Source: Periplaneta americana (taxonomy: Eukaryota > Arthropoda > Insecta > Blattodea > Blattidae). From it: 64,000 bases of DNA. This document shows, piece after piece, positions 58,901 to 61,491 of this stretch. Location of the stretch: the NCBI RefSeq assembly GCF_040183065.1, contig NC_091120.1, positions 183,422,396-183,486,395 on the forward strand. Reading direction: 5' to 3'. Within the stretch, counting starts at the first letter, position 1. Every line of letters begins with the position of its first letter. The notes under the pieces were generated by a model. The model was not told where the DNA came from. It searched no databases and saw only the letters and a list, made by a program, of their open reading frames with translations. Made by a program: the position numbers and the translations under genes.

Positions 58901-60668
58901 CGCTTTTTAGTTTTTTTAAACATTCAGATTTTTGTATTGTGTTTCTGCTTTGTAAAGAATTTTAGATAAGAGCGCAAATAGCCATAGTAGCTGACGCGCC
59001 CTTTTTAAATCCCACTAACTAACTTGAGTCTCAGTAGGGCACAAAATAAATATTCATGTTCACGTTCACAGGTTTAATTAATACAGTACATTTCTAGTAT
59101 AAGAAATTATTCAGGGAAGATATTTTCCTTCAACATGTTCAAATAAGAAATTGCACTCGTACTCCTCAATAAAACACGATCCACCAATACGATTTCCCCA
59201 AATTCCACACCAAACAATTATTTTACCAGCACCTTGCAACATTTCTGTGGCTTAACCCACCAAAATGAAGAATGATATCAATTCTTTCTTCTTTCGATAA
59301 TGCCGTCACAAAAATCAAGAAATTTGTTATAGGAAAGCTTCAAATAATCACAACAATGCATTGAAACTGTCACCGGTTAACCAAACAGTAAAGTTAATTA
59401 CCATGATTGCATAAAAATATTTTTTCCAAAGCCTCCTTAGTACTGTACCATGTTACAACATATCTGTAGATGCAGTAACTAATGTTTGTGTTATTAGGAC
59501 AATTACCTTTAAATAACTTGAAAACTATTAGAGATATCTTGAAACAGATTGGATCATTGTTTTTTTCCTTCAGAAAATTTTACATGATTTTGAGTACTTA
59601 TATGACCCCCTTTCCATTAAAATTTCAAAGTTGCATTCAAAATGGCGGCTTTTGAGATAGCTGAGAGCTAGAATCGAATGCGTCACTGATAGAGCACTTG
59701 GTCTTACAAATACTGGTAACACCTATAGTAGTCGAAAATCAAGCATATGGAAAATATTTATATTGTTCCAGACTTTTGAGTCACCTGTATTACGTGTCAG
59801 TTTACGATGAACCTATTGAGTACACTATAAAATAGCTCATATCTGCTTTATTATATTTGCTCACTGTCTACGAAAAGTGAACATTCTATTTGCAATGTTT
59901 GCGCACAGAGGCGGCCAAACTAAAAGTATACACCTGTAACATATTTTATGCTCGACCATGCCGAAATGTAGTAATTATACACCTGGTAGCAGTCCTTTAA
60001 TGCATGTCATTAAAGTACACCTATTCATCAAAGTTCAGGTTTTCGATTATTCTCGGATATGCAATCGAAAGACAACGAGGGAAACGTCACGGAGGCTGGA
60101 AATCCAATACTGTCGCAGAAGGTTATGTTCTGTTACTATAATAATTAGCGTTAATTGTAAATAATATTCAAATAAATTCAATTTGTCATCTCGTTTTTCA
60201 ATTCCAAATCAATTTCCAGGTTATATCAAAATTAGTTCATGTTATTCACTAGATTATATCAACGTCAATGACGCTCGTATGAAAATTATGAAACTCCCTT
60301 GCGCTCGTTTCATAAACAAACATACTCGCGTCTTAATTACTATCATTATAGGCTCGTTGCATAATGCACTATTGTTCATGTTGGAGTCAATATGACTACG
60401 ACATATTTCAGAATCTTGTATGCTTTCCTAATAACAAGCATTCACACAACTATAATACAAGTAAAATGAATAGCTGAAGTTCTATTTTACGTAGACGGGA
60501 TTGTAACATTGTTGATATTTTTCAGGGCGTTTCTGTCAATACGACTACGGCAAAACTGAAAACCTCATTCGCTATAACAGGACCCAACCACCCAGCTACA
60601 ACATCAGTAAAACAGAAGTACCTGTCGCTATATTTTACTCAGAAGCCGATACTAACGCCGATGTAACT
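11603..60668 (+). CDS. Acid lipase / lipase 3-like (lipase B), seven exons, 3' end outside window
   Basis: This is a secreted or lysosomal alpha/beta-hydrolase lipase. The exons are 11603-11698, 19702-19906, 31458-31575, 37025-37271, 40314-40472, 57815-57899 and 60526-60668. Joined, they give 351 codons without a stop and with matching phases (0,1,2,0,0,1,0). Residues 1-20 are a signal peptide. The amino lipase region (NGYPMETHYVPTEDGYALTV) is followed by LLQHGISGSS (oxyanion HG), NARGNEYS, GHSMGTT with Ser171 as nucleophile, and SEADTNADV with the likely catalytic Asp345. The usual family length is about 400, so about 53 residues and the catalytic His remain, probably in an eighth exon beyond 64000. 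Lipase A just upstream is its tandem paralogue. A divergent stretch (KYLISVKQIDLQGINQ) replaces the usual LICGF-type sequence but has the family's length. Confidence 0.9.
11950..12981 (-). mobile_element. TA-flanked 1.1 kb TIR element (CAGGGACATCATTT family), copy 1
   Basis: The ends CAGGGACATCATTTTATTTT and its inverse (AAAATGATGTCCCTG) lie next to TA at 11948-11949 and 12982-12983. The interior matches the copies at 13412, 25079 and 61492 but in reverse orientation. No convincing transposase frame is shared by all copies, so it looks non-autonomous. TA duplication suggests mobilisation by a Tc1/mariner-type transposase. Confidence 0.85.
13365..16110 (+). repeat. Dispersed repeat interrupted by the second TA-flanked element
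   Basis: A repeat starts around 13365 with the GC-containing head ACTAGCCGTACCCGT...GTTTCGCTGCACC and continues after the TA element from 14525 (TAAAGTAATTACATAATT). It ends near 16110 with a CAGACAGACAGA tract and a TATAGAT-type end. The same head and body occur at 38690 without the TA element. It is non-coding as far as I can see; it could be the 3' portion of a retroelement. Confidence 0.55.
13412..14524 (+). mobile_element. TA-flanked 1.1 kb TIR element, copy 2
   Basis: It is bounded by TA at 13410-13411 and 14525-14526, with ends CAGGGACATCATTTCATTTT and GATGTCCCTG. The related repeat at 38726 reads AGAAATAAATATAAAGTAAT with no insert, an empty site that confirms both borders and the TA duplication. 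It lies 430 bp from copy 1 in opposite orientation. Confidence 0.9.
16280..16980 (+). pseudogene. DNA transposase C-terminal relic
   Basis: A frame from about 16407 reads ADDMPKSFWSEDTLGWIQIE and is unrecognised. A second, from about 16795, reads RLRPTTKEKMKQRIREACGS then AEVLRAITDIRKRSEHCLAQ and ends GDGHFEHLL followed by a stop. The ending GGHFEHLL after an RI..C.....TL..... RR...C pattern is what I recall for the carboxy end of a Tc/IS630-like (DDE_3) transposase group of insects. The DDE core is absent. Confidence 0.45.
17267..17501. repeat. Fold-back repeat (hairpin), arms about 85 bp
   Basis: TGAGCCGTTGAGAGCAGAAG at the left is mirrored by TGCTCTGAACGGCTCA at the right. The arms continue inward to CTGTAAAATACAGC, leaving a loop of about 60 bp. 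This is a small fold-back MITE with no coding capacity. Confidence 0.8.
17502..18149. other. Intron 1 sequence; repeat end at 17546
   Basis: CAGGGTGATTCAAAAGTC at 17546-17563 looks like one end of a dispersed TIR element; a related end, GACTTTTGAGTCACCTG, is at 59771-59787. No partner end was found nearby and no gene is seen. Confidence 0.35.
18150..18756. repeat. Dispersed repeat with inverted ends, followed by palindromic unit
   Basis: TTTTATGCTCGACCAT (18150-18165) is mirrored by ATGGTCGAGCATGAAAA (18615-18631). A second palindrome follows at 18633-18756, with arms CTATAATGGTAATTAAGACG and CGTCTTAATTACTACCATTA around GAAACTCGCTTGCGCTCGTT. A shorter relative of the whole unit is at 59945-60372. 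Confidence 0.75.
19028..19431 (-). mobile_element. 5'-truncated LINE, copy 4, minus strand
   Basis: This is the same family as the copies at 2293 and 8179. On the minus strand the 125-codon frame [20 protein letters not shown] ... MNLRVP (19043-19417) is intact. The ACTT-repeat tail is at the left. ATAATTATA flanks both sides (19019-19027 and 19432-19440), a 9-bp target duplication. Confidence 0.85.
19702..19906 (+). CDS. Lipase B exon 2 (N-terminal lipase region, HG motif)
   Basis: The acceptor GTTGCAG ends at 19701; the donor GTGGGA follows at 19907. It reads SGMIVYNGYPMETHYVPTED, then LTVHRIPHDRSKG, then GVVLLQHGISGSSVIWVFSG. This holds the amino lipase domain (NGYP...TEDGY) and the oxyanion-hole HG. 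It ends in phase 1, matching exon 3 exactly to rebuild a Gly codon. Confidence 0.92.
19970..20334. other. Intron 2 start, no feature assigned
   Basis: AT-rich, then a C/T-rich stretch at about 20150-20330 that may be degraded LINE sequence continuous with the RT end at 20335. Confidence 0.3.
20335..21056 (+). mobile_element. LINE 3' end with duplicated tail
   Basis: A frame near 20335 reads TVAVPRLWNWNVRDCQTSNQ, the PRLWN signature of the carboxy end of jockey/CR1-like reverse transcriptases. The 3' UTR ends with GGCGGAAGAGAAGGCCTATT and AATAAATAAATT repeats. A 258-bp segment is present twice in tandem (starting TTCTTACCAATG at 20591 and at 20849), each flanked by ATT-repeat tracts. Confidence 0.6.
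21077..21709. mobile_element. MITE-like repeat with imperfect inverted ends
   Basis: The left end carries ACCGTAACTAATGTCATTAA and TTATTCTTTGAGATATTT. The right end mirrors this with ATATCTCAAAGAATAACTC and TTAATGACCGG. Its central part matches sequence flanking the nested block (41494-41606 and 52600-52800). Non-coding. Confidence 0.6.
21710..22199. other. Intron 2 sequence, nothing assigned
   Basis: AT-rich, with no repeats or coding signals I could identify. Confidence 0.3.
22293..23493. mobile_element. hAT-like element inserted in the tandem array
   Basis: The 8-bp repeat TAATAATG flanks it (22285-22292 and 23494-23501). The ends are inverted: CAGTGGCGGCTCATTGACTG and CACCGGCCGCTACTG. 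Internally it has a duplicated stretch (GACCTGTTTTGCAGTAAAAT near 22444 and 22510) and an ATA-repeat tract at 23317-23366. No transposase was recognised, so it is non-autonomous. Confidence 0.85.
23786..23864 (-). mobile_element. Short SINE-like insertion, 79 bp
   Basis: It is flanked by GTCTGAAGA at 23777-23785 and 23865-23873. The core GGCGCGTCAGCTACTATGGC / TATTTGCGCCCTTATCT recurs in the opposite orientation inside the insert at 58876-59023, so this is a dispersed short element. The strand is arbitrary. Confidence 0.7.
23983..24215 (+). mobile_element. tRNA-derived SINE (diverged copy)
   Basis: Same family as 56055-56313: GCCACCGACGTAGTTCAGAC, a degenerate A-box region, TTGCGCTCGG, then the shared body TTTTCCCCAACCATAAAGC and ACGTTAAATAACCTAGTA. 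The B box is decayed. Confidence 0.7.
24216..25076. other. Intron 2 sequence, nothing assigned
   Basis: AT-rich sequence with no recognised coding or repeat signature, except GGCCAGCCCTG near 25053, which may be a repeat end. Confidence 0.3.
25079..26150 (+). mobile_element. TA-flanked 1.1 kb TIR element, copy 3
   Basis: TA occurs at 25077-25078 and 26151-26152; the ends are CAGGGGCATCATTTTATTTT and AAAATGATGTCCCTG. The interior is collinear with copies 2 and 4 (for example CGAAAGAGCTTTCAATATTG and TTTCCCCCACCTGCTTCTGC). Confidence 0.88.
26153..26815. other. Intron 2 sequence; (GT)n at 26440-26454
   Basis: No gene seen. A short TGTG microsatellite is present; otherwise unique-looking sequence. 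Confidence 0.3.
26824..28187 (-). mobile_element. hAT-family transposon, internally deleted
   Basis: A perfect 8-bp duplication ATTTAGTG (26816-26823, 28188-28195) and long inverted ends (CAGGGATGTCGAACAGCGCT / AGCGCTGTTCGACATCCCTG) define a 1,364 bp element. Two ATA-repeat tracts (27077-27138 and 27194-27240) have expanded inside it. The transposase start is on the minus strand. Confidence 0.92.
27340..28077 (-). pseudogene. hAT transposase amino part with BED-like zinc finger
   Basis: From the likely start at 28044 the frame reads MERRFNSEWTDKYLFILKDG, then a finger with HCLICRKEL and HFNSTRH (C2H2-like spacing of a BED type), then ASYKICEIIATASKLFTDGE and PEYVNDFKSICLSRDIFAER, ending at 27601. 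After a frame change, LDESTDRKDAAQLATVYS and SDFNVHGDLVDVISLKDRTR continue to about 27345. LDESTD carries the first catalytic Asp region. The rest of the catalytic core and the dimerisation domain are deleted. Confidence 0.75.
28196..28614. other. Intron 2 sequence, nothing assigned
   Basis: Moderately GC-containing sequence with CGCCATTTTTGTTCTTTCGT near 28320 partly mirrored near 28490 (AACGAAAGACCCAAAATGGC). This suggests another old inverted-end repeat of about 190 bp. Confidence 0.4.
28615..28743 (-). mobile_element. tRNA-derived SINE head
   Basis: On the minus strand it reads GAGTTAGCTCTGTGGTAGCA (A-box region) and GGTTTCGATTCCCG (B box). The arms do not pair as a tRNA acceptor stem. 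It is followed by a body containing the palindrome GGGACTATAGTCCC. Confidence 0.6.
28745..29137. other. Intron 2 sequence, nothing assigned
   Basis: No recognised coding or repeat structure. Confidence 0.3.
29140..29521. mobile_element. Short MITE sharing its TIR core with a Tc1 element
   Basis: The ends CAGTAGTGGCAAAAAAAACC and its inverse GTTTTTTTTTGCCGCTACTG are next to TA on both sides (29138-29139 and 29522-29523). The 382-bp interior has no transposase but carries a minus-strand tRNA-like stretch (GGTTCGAATCCTGCC, about 29405-29480). The inner TIR sequence CAAAAAAACCGGA also occurs in the terminal repeat of the Tc1-type element at 46598-48153. Confidence 0.85.
29524..30879. other. Intron 2 sequence with (TA)n and a 28-bp tandem duplication
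   Basis: There is a (TA)n run at about 30481-30512 followed by a T-run. ACAAATGCTAGGGACGCGAT is present twice (30569 and 30597). No gene is seen. Confidence 0.5.
30880..31355 (-). mobile_element. Long tRNA-derived SINE-like repeat
   Basis: On the minus strand the region starts with a tRNA-like head (GGTCTTCCATCGAAGCGGCC, then GGTTTGATCCCCGGCC as B box) near 31340. A 400-bp GC-richer body follows, which explains several chance open frames on both strands here. It ends only about 100 bp before lipase exon 3. Confidence 0.5.
31458..31575 (+). CDS. Lipase B exon 3 (NARGN motif)
   Basis: The acceptor TTTTTCCAG ends at 31457; the donor GTAATA is at 31576. It reads YMLADQGYDVWIPNARGNEY then PRTREFWDF. 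The N-x-RGN-x-YS and FWDFS motifs are strongly conserved in acid lipases. It begins by completing the Gly codon from exon 2 and ends after two bases of a Ser codon. Confidence 0.93.
31725..32998. mobile_element. hAT-like non-autonomous element
   Basis: The 8-bp repeat CTTTACAG flanks it (31717-31724 and 32999-33006). The ends CAGCGGCGGATTTTC and GGTGGGTTT...CCGTCCGCTACTG are inverted; the left continues with GAGGCAAGGGAGGCCGTGCC. A CT microsatellite lies at 32291-32323. Short internal frames are not recognised as transposase. Confidence 0.85.
33007..33627. other. Intron 3 sequence, nothing assigned
   Basis: AT-rich, no gene or repeat signature identified. Confidence 0.3.
33628..35371 (-). 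mobile_element. PIF/Harbinger-like transposon relic with many TTTGTAAA motifs
   Basis: GGGGCCCGTTTCACAATCCT at the left is mirrored at the right by AACAGGCCCC preceded by ATTGTAAACATTTTGA. The first ~150 and last ~230 bp are packed with TTTGTAAA / TTTACAAA motifs. A minus-strand frame at about 34280-34410 reads QFRGLADKHGISKISVCKSA then HRVVDVKRV, like the helix-turn-helix region of Harbinger transposases. No DDE core was seen. A SINE (34690-34890) is inserted. No target duplication was established. Confidence 0.5.
34690..34890 (-). mobile_element. tRNA-derived SINE
   Basis: The minus strand reads CCCGGATGGCTCAAGCGGTA (A-box region), a long variable arm, then GTGGTTTCGAGTCCCGCC (B box) at about 34883-34795. 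It is followed by a body ending in a T-run near 34680. The Leu/Ser-like long arm suggests that tRNA type as ancestor. Confidence 0.65.
35375..37024. other. Intron 3 sequence, nothing assigned
   Basis: No coding or repeat family recognised. There are scattered short poly-T and poly-A runs. GTTTTCATGTTCTCG near 36230 and its inverse CGAGAACATGAAAAC-like form near 36290 suggest a small fold-back. Confidence 0.35.
37025..37271 (+). CDS. Lipase B exon 4 (catalytic serine)
   Basis: The acceptor TTTTTCCAG ends at 37024; the donor GTAAGT is at 37272. It reads LDEGGVYDLPAVIDYILEKT, then IIYVGHSMGTTLFYIMMSQR, then IGLGPIAYAGHTKNGVGNLL. GHSMG is the nucleophile elbow; the Ser codon is at 37116-37118, residue 171. 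The first base completes a Ser codon split with exon 3. The open frame continues upstream and downstream of the splice sites only by chance. Confidence 0.95.
37492..38312. mobile_element. TIR MITE with TTG flank and nested fold-back
   Basis: Terminal repeats of about 45 bp: GGCCTATATTACACTATCAA with TTTCTGTGTCACAGAA at the left, mirrored at 38267-38312. TTG is present on both sides (37489-37491 and 38313-38315). The subterminal zone repeats TATGATAAAAT-type motifs. A separate palindrome lies inside at 37741-37922. Confidence 0.85.
37741..37922. repeat. Fold-back repeat, arms about 64 bp
   Basis: GAGTGTAAACCTGCTAACAA / ATTTTACAGGGG...CTCAGTATAAAT at 37741-37802 is mirrored at 37857-37922. It lies inside the MITE at 37492-38312 and is non-coding. 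Confidence 0.85.
38313..38689. other. Intron 4 sequence, nothing assigned
   Basis: No gene or recognised repeat. Confidence 0.3.
38690..39130 (+). repeat. Dispersed repeat, second copy (empty-site relative of 13365-14900)
   Basis: It reads CCATACCATTGCGCTTCGCT, then GTTAGAAATAAATATAAAGT and GGATAAATCGTTTAATATGT, matching the flanks of the TA element at 13412-14524 without that insert. Confidence 0.75.
39200..39430 (-). mobile_element. tRNA-derived SINE
   Basis: On the minus strand the head at about 39330-39255 reads GTGTGGCTTAGTGGATAGAG (A box) and CTGGGTTCAAATCCCGGTGC (B box). Flanking sequence on both sides may be body. Pairing of the ends does not support a functional tRNA. Confidence 0.6.
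39431..40313. other. Intron 4 sequence, nothing assigned
   Basis: No gene is seen. A T-run followed by a G-run (40016-40038) may be assembly-sensitive. Confidence 0.3.
40314..40472 (+). CDS. Lipase B exon 5
   Basis: The acceptor TTTTCCAG ends at 40313; the donor GTAAGT is at 40473. It reads KLLNLIGFTHIKPTPHVLSK, then MLCFDMPVISYICQKYLISV, and ends GINQ in phase 0. It corresponds to the lid/cap region. The last 18 residues differ from the usual family sequence, but the spacing from the Cys to the NAG motif of exon 6 (31 residues) equals that of human LIPA as I recall it, so no exon is missing between them. Confidence 0.85.
40490..41222. repeat. (GATAT)n satellite inside an inverted-repeat unit
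   Basis: Pentanucleotide GATAT repeats fill 40575-41142 except for a unique break at about 40701-40785; the phase and strand of the motif switch around 40930-41000, producing palindromes. The array is bracketed by CATAGACATTCTTAGCGCGG (40499) and its imperfect inverse TAGCGAAATGTCTATG (to 41217), so the satellite seems to have grown inside a MITE. The unit begins about 15 bp after the exon 5 donor. Confidence 0.8.
41223..41493. other. Intron 5 sequence, nothing assigned
   Basis: A poly-T run near 41250; otherwise no recognised feature. Confidence 0.3.
42966..44475. repeat. Inverted pair at the 3' side of the nested LINE
   Basis: CCAACGAGTTAGAAAGAGAA and TATAGAGTGG...CATG at 42971-43020 are mirrored at 44430-44473, where the same sequence lies in the LINE's minus-strand coding end (TNELEREDYRVAML). 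Between them are two direct copies of a ~120-bp stretch (43814 and 44030; GTTTTATCCGTATTTAGTTT) and a small palindrome (43648-43738; arms CATAATTGAGCAC.C). This may be a separate TIR element that captured or generated the LINE's apparent carboxy end. Confidence 0.6.
44382..45132 (-). pseudogene. LINE reverse transcriptase carboxy part
   Basis: On the minus strand the frame continues directly from the RT piece once the THAP transposon is removed: LYLEGEPLTNVKTFKYMRIT, then AMIAMNDIQYLTRISLETAM, KVKATYLKRVLGLSRFAPSR and CMCLLCDELCGRYHG. This is the post-palm thumb and a carboxy Cys/His-containing region of a non-LTR RT. The last ~30 residues coincide with the inverted pair described at 42966-44475. 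Confidence 0.75.
46598..48153 (-). mobile_element. Tc1-type transposon inserted in the THAP transposon (level 5 of nest)
   Basis: Perfect terminal repeats of at least 23 bp (beginning CACTCAGGGACAAAAAAACC) end at 46598 and 48153, with TA duplicated outside (46596-46597, 48154-48155). The 1,556 bp length and a single transposase gene on the minus strand are standard for Tc1 elements. It is the best-preserved mobile element in the window and probably the youngest level of the nest. Confidence 0.95.
46843..47856 (-). pseudogene. Tc1-type transposase with one internal stop
   Basis: This enzyme would cut and rejoin transposon ends at TA sites. The frame starts MRPEDVARAVALYDDGRSVR, a paired helix-turn-helix region, and includes the Arg-rich GSSRARATNP linker. 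Catalytic residues are visible: TDESRFN (first Asp), MHDNARPH (second Asp) and SPIEHVWD (Glu), with 34 residues between the last two, that is DD34E. A TGA at 46993-46995 interrupts after MLGRRVKNR, but the same frame goes on (ESLQELRRALGEEWELIPQE) to a natural stop at 46843-46845. Total 337 codons before the stop codon, normal for Tc1. One base change separates it from a full-length frame; whether this copy or a relative is active is unknown. Confidence 0.92.
48727..48940 (+). mobile_element. tRNA-derived SINE, first of a pair
   Basis: CGCCGTTGCATCATGGTCTA and GGCATCCTACC (A-box region) are followed by CTAGTTCCAGTCATC (mutated B box) and the body TTCTCATGAAATTTCGGCCA. It is inside the THAP transposon. 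Confidence 0.7.
48949..49080 (+). mobile_element. tRNA-derived SINE, second of a pair
   Basis: CGCCGTGGCATCGTGGTCTA, GGCATCCTGCC, then the intact B box TGGTTCGAGTCCTC and the same body (GAAATTTCGGCCAGTGTATG) as the copy just upstream. The body is shorter here. Confidence 0.75.
51015..52475 (-). pseudogene. LINE linker and reverse transcriptase, frameshifted
   Basis: On the minus strand frames give TRITKPNERKAKPWFNRNSY and KREYYEEKAREIIEESENDP (linker before the RT), then IPERWRTSRIKTLYKGKGNA, VEQFGFRKNRSTIQAVECLQ, VFVDYTKAFDKINR, TTGVLQGDPLSPLLFNITTH and TYLYADDMVMAP. These are the finger and palm motifs of a non-LTR RT including the YADD catalytic pair. Frame changes occur near 52010, 51795, 51340 and 51070. 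The endonuclease is absent because the copy is 5'-truncated. Confidence 0.85.
53060..53465 (+). pseudogene. mariner-type transposase relic, internally deleted
   Basis: An amino part reads YAITNYWIEEFNRGRMKIK followed near 53195 by a DMILEDRRIGG-like frame, which resembles the helix-turn-helix region of mariner proteins. From 53331 VKRWFQSQSADFYDTRILKL then DKCLNSNAGYVDKK matches their carboxy end. The catalytic domain between them is deleted. No terminal repeats were found. Confidence 0.55.
53732..54115. mobile_element. Harbinger-like MITE with TAA duplication
   Basis: The ends AGGCCCATTCACAATGAAAA and its inverse TTTTCATTGTGAATGAGCCT give ~33-bp terminal repeats. TAA flanks each side (53729-53731 and 54116-54118), as for PIF/Harbinger. 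At 384 bp it is non-coding. Confidence 0.88.
54119..55174. other. Intron 5 sequence, nothing assigned
   Basis: A 69-codon frame at 54446-54655 is open but unrecognised. No repeat ends were found. Confidence 0.3.
55911..55978. repeat. (ATT)n microsatellite
   Basis: About 22 uninterrupted ATT units inside the hAT relic. Confidence 0.95.
56055..56313 (+). mobile_element. tRNA-derived SINE (best copy)
   Basis: CAGTCGGCTAAGGCG is the A-box region and GGGTCCGATTCCCGC the B box, spaced as in a tRNA. The body TTTCCCAGAGGTTTTCCCCA and CATCGATGCAAAATAACCTA is shared with 23983-24215. The head lacks acceptor-stem pairing, so this is a Pol III retroposon rather than a tRNA gene. Confidence 0.85.
56770..57460 (-). 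pseudogene. hAT transposase C-terminal part, minus strand
   Basis: The minus strand gives DFQRMEKDFNIFATPFRV then NVIPEMQLEALDLQNDGFLK, and after the fold-back insert MYLSTYQCEQLFSKMKCLSD then AHLLAQLKIACTDIN. This is the hAT dimerisation region (STYxCEQLFS). The fold-back at 56910-57138 interrupts it just upstream of that motif. Confidence 0.7.
56910..57138. repeat. Fold-back repeat inserted in hAT coding sequence
   Basis: ATTTCCCATAACTATGGTCC and CACGATACAACCATTC on the left are mirrored by GAATAGTTGTATCGTGGAC and GGACCATAGTTATGGGAAAT on the right; arms are about 55 bp. Confidence 0.85.
57815..57899 (+). CDS. Lipase B exon 6
   Basis: The acceptor ATTTACAG ends at 57814 and the donor GTAAGC begins at 57900. 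It reads TLIPVYLNNANAGSNFKQMV then HYIQLSKS, where NAG(S/T)..KQ..HY is a conserved acid-lipase motif. It enters in phase 0 and ends after the first base of a Gly codon. Confidence 0.93.
57902..58370. other. Intron 6 sequence, nothing assigned
   Basis: No gene. GCACATAGGAGTTATTGAAG near 58169 resembles a piece of the dispersed repeat at 15036 (GCACATAGGAGTTACTGCAG). Confidence 0.4.
58371..59103. repeat. Large fold-back repeat with an interrupted right arm
   Basis: The left arm 58371-58578 (GTGAACGTGAACATTTATTT, CCATTCCCCTCGATCTACG) is mirrored by the right arm 58737-59103 (GATCGAGGGGAATGGAAGAT, CATGTTCACGTTCACAG). The right arm is longer because a 148-bp SINE-like insert lies at 58876-59023. 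Non-coding; it would fold into a long hairpin if transcribed. Confidence 0.88.
58876..59023 (-). mobile_element. Short SINE-like insertion in the fold-back arm
   Basis: TTGAGTCTCAG at 58865-58875 and 59024-59034 is an 11-bp target duplication. The end near 58970-59023 (AGCCATAGTAGCTGACGCGC, CCCACTAACTAAC) matches the 79-bp insert at 23786-23864 in reverse. Confidence 0.75.
59104..59944. other. Intron 6 sequence; repeat end at 59771-59787
   Basis: No gene. GACTTTTGAGTCACCTG resembles the repeat end at 17546 in reverse. Confidence 0.3.
59945..60372 (+). repeat. Dispersed repeat, second copy (relative of 18150-18756)
   Basis: It shares TTTATGCTCGACCATG, GTAGTAATTATACACCTGGT, AATAATATTCAAATAAATTC and the palindromic end GACGCTCGTATGAAAATTAT, but lacks part of the middle. 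The frame MPKCSNYTPGSSPLMHVIKV seen here is probably not a gene. Confidence 0.75.
60526..60668 (+). CDS. Lipase B exon 7 (catalytic Asp region)
   Basis: The acceptor TTTTTCAG ends at 60525; the donor GTAAGT begins at 60669. It reads RFCQYDYGKTENLIRYNRTQ, then YNISKTEVPVAIFYSEADTN and ADVT. The Asp in SEAD (residue 345) aligns with the triad Asp of acid lipases. It ends in phase 0, exactly where the terminal exon of lipase A begins (DVMKLYNELPN). Confidence 0.93.
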
Positions 60669-60670
60669 GT

Positions 60671-61489
60671 AAGTTGAGTAATTATTATTCATTACCTATT
60701 ATTATTGGACGTTATGATATGGAGAGCAGAATTTTAAATACTTACCACTCGCTGCTGTTCACTTGCTTAACATGCTAAACACGACTACAGATTCATTAAT
60801 ACAAGGAAATAAAAATGATTAAAAGACCAAAAGTTTAATACAAAATCTTGAACAGTAAGTAGAAGAAACTATTAAAATAATCCATTCTGACCATTTTCCT
60901 ATCTTACGTAATATTTGCTGGCATTTTCTTAGATTTAATTTGTTTGTTTCTTTTTTTTTTTTTTACTCTAATCAAACAGTTAAGACCTTTATGTTTGTAC
61001 GAAAATATTATAAGTTTCGGCAGAAACAATTCCGACGATTTATGATTCAGAAAACAACACTTCGATTGAGAAAATAATCTTGAACACCAAACTAAGATTA
61101 TACCAGCGTATAGGTAATTAAGTATGGACACTTCGCGTCGGTACCTTTGATGTAGCCGGACTGATTTCAGTGACCTTCAAGCCGGCTAGAGCGTGAGATT
61201 CTGCTTTCTCCTTAGAGTTGGCGCTGACATCACACCAGCTAGCAGTCGACACAGCGGAAATATAACACATATAATTAATACATCTACGTACATTATGTAC
61301 TCAAATAAAATAAATTAGATCCATAAAATAATAAATCCGTCATTAACCGTAATGTCTAGACTCTAGAGTTCCTTTATAATGAGAGTTGAGACGTTCAGCC
61401 GAACAACAATTAAAATACGTAATGATTTGATAGCACTGAAAATGGAAAAACAAAACTCTTATGAGAAGTAAAACCATATACCTATATTA
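60671..61489. other. Intron 7 sequence, nothing assigned
   Basis: A T-run near 60952. A GC-richer block at 61140-61260 may be a SINE body, without clear Pol III boxes. Confidence 0.3.
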
Positions 61490-61491
61490 TA

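Noticed and set aside
59958-60164. 68-codon frame MPKCSNYTPG...
   Set aside because: It lies in a dispersed repeat, and the copy at 18170 has a disrupted version of the frame.
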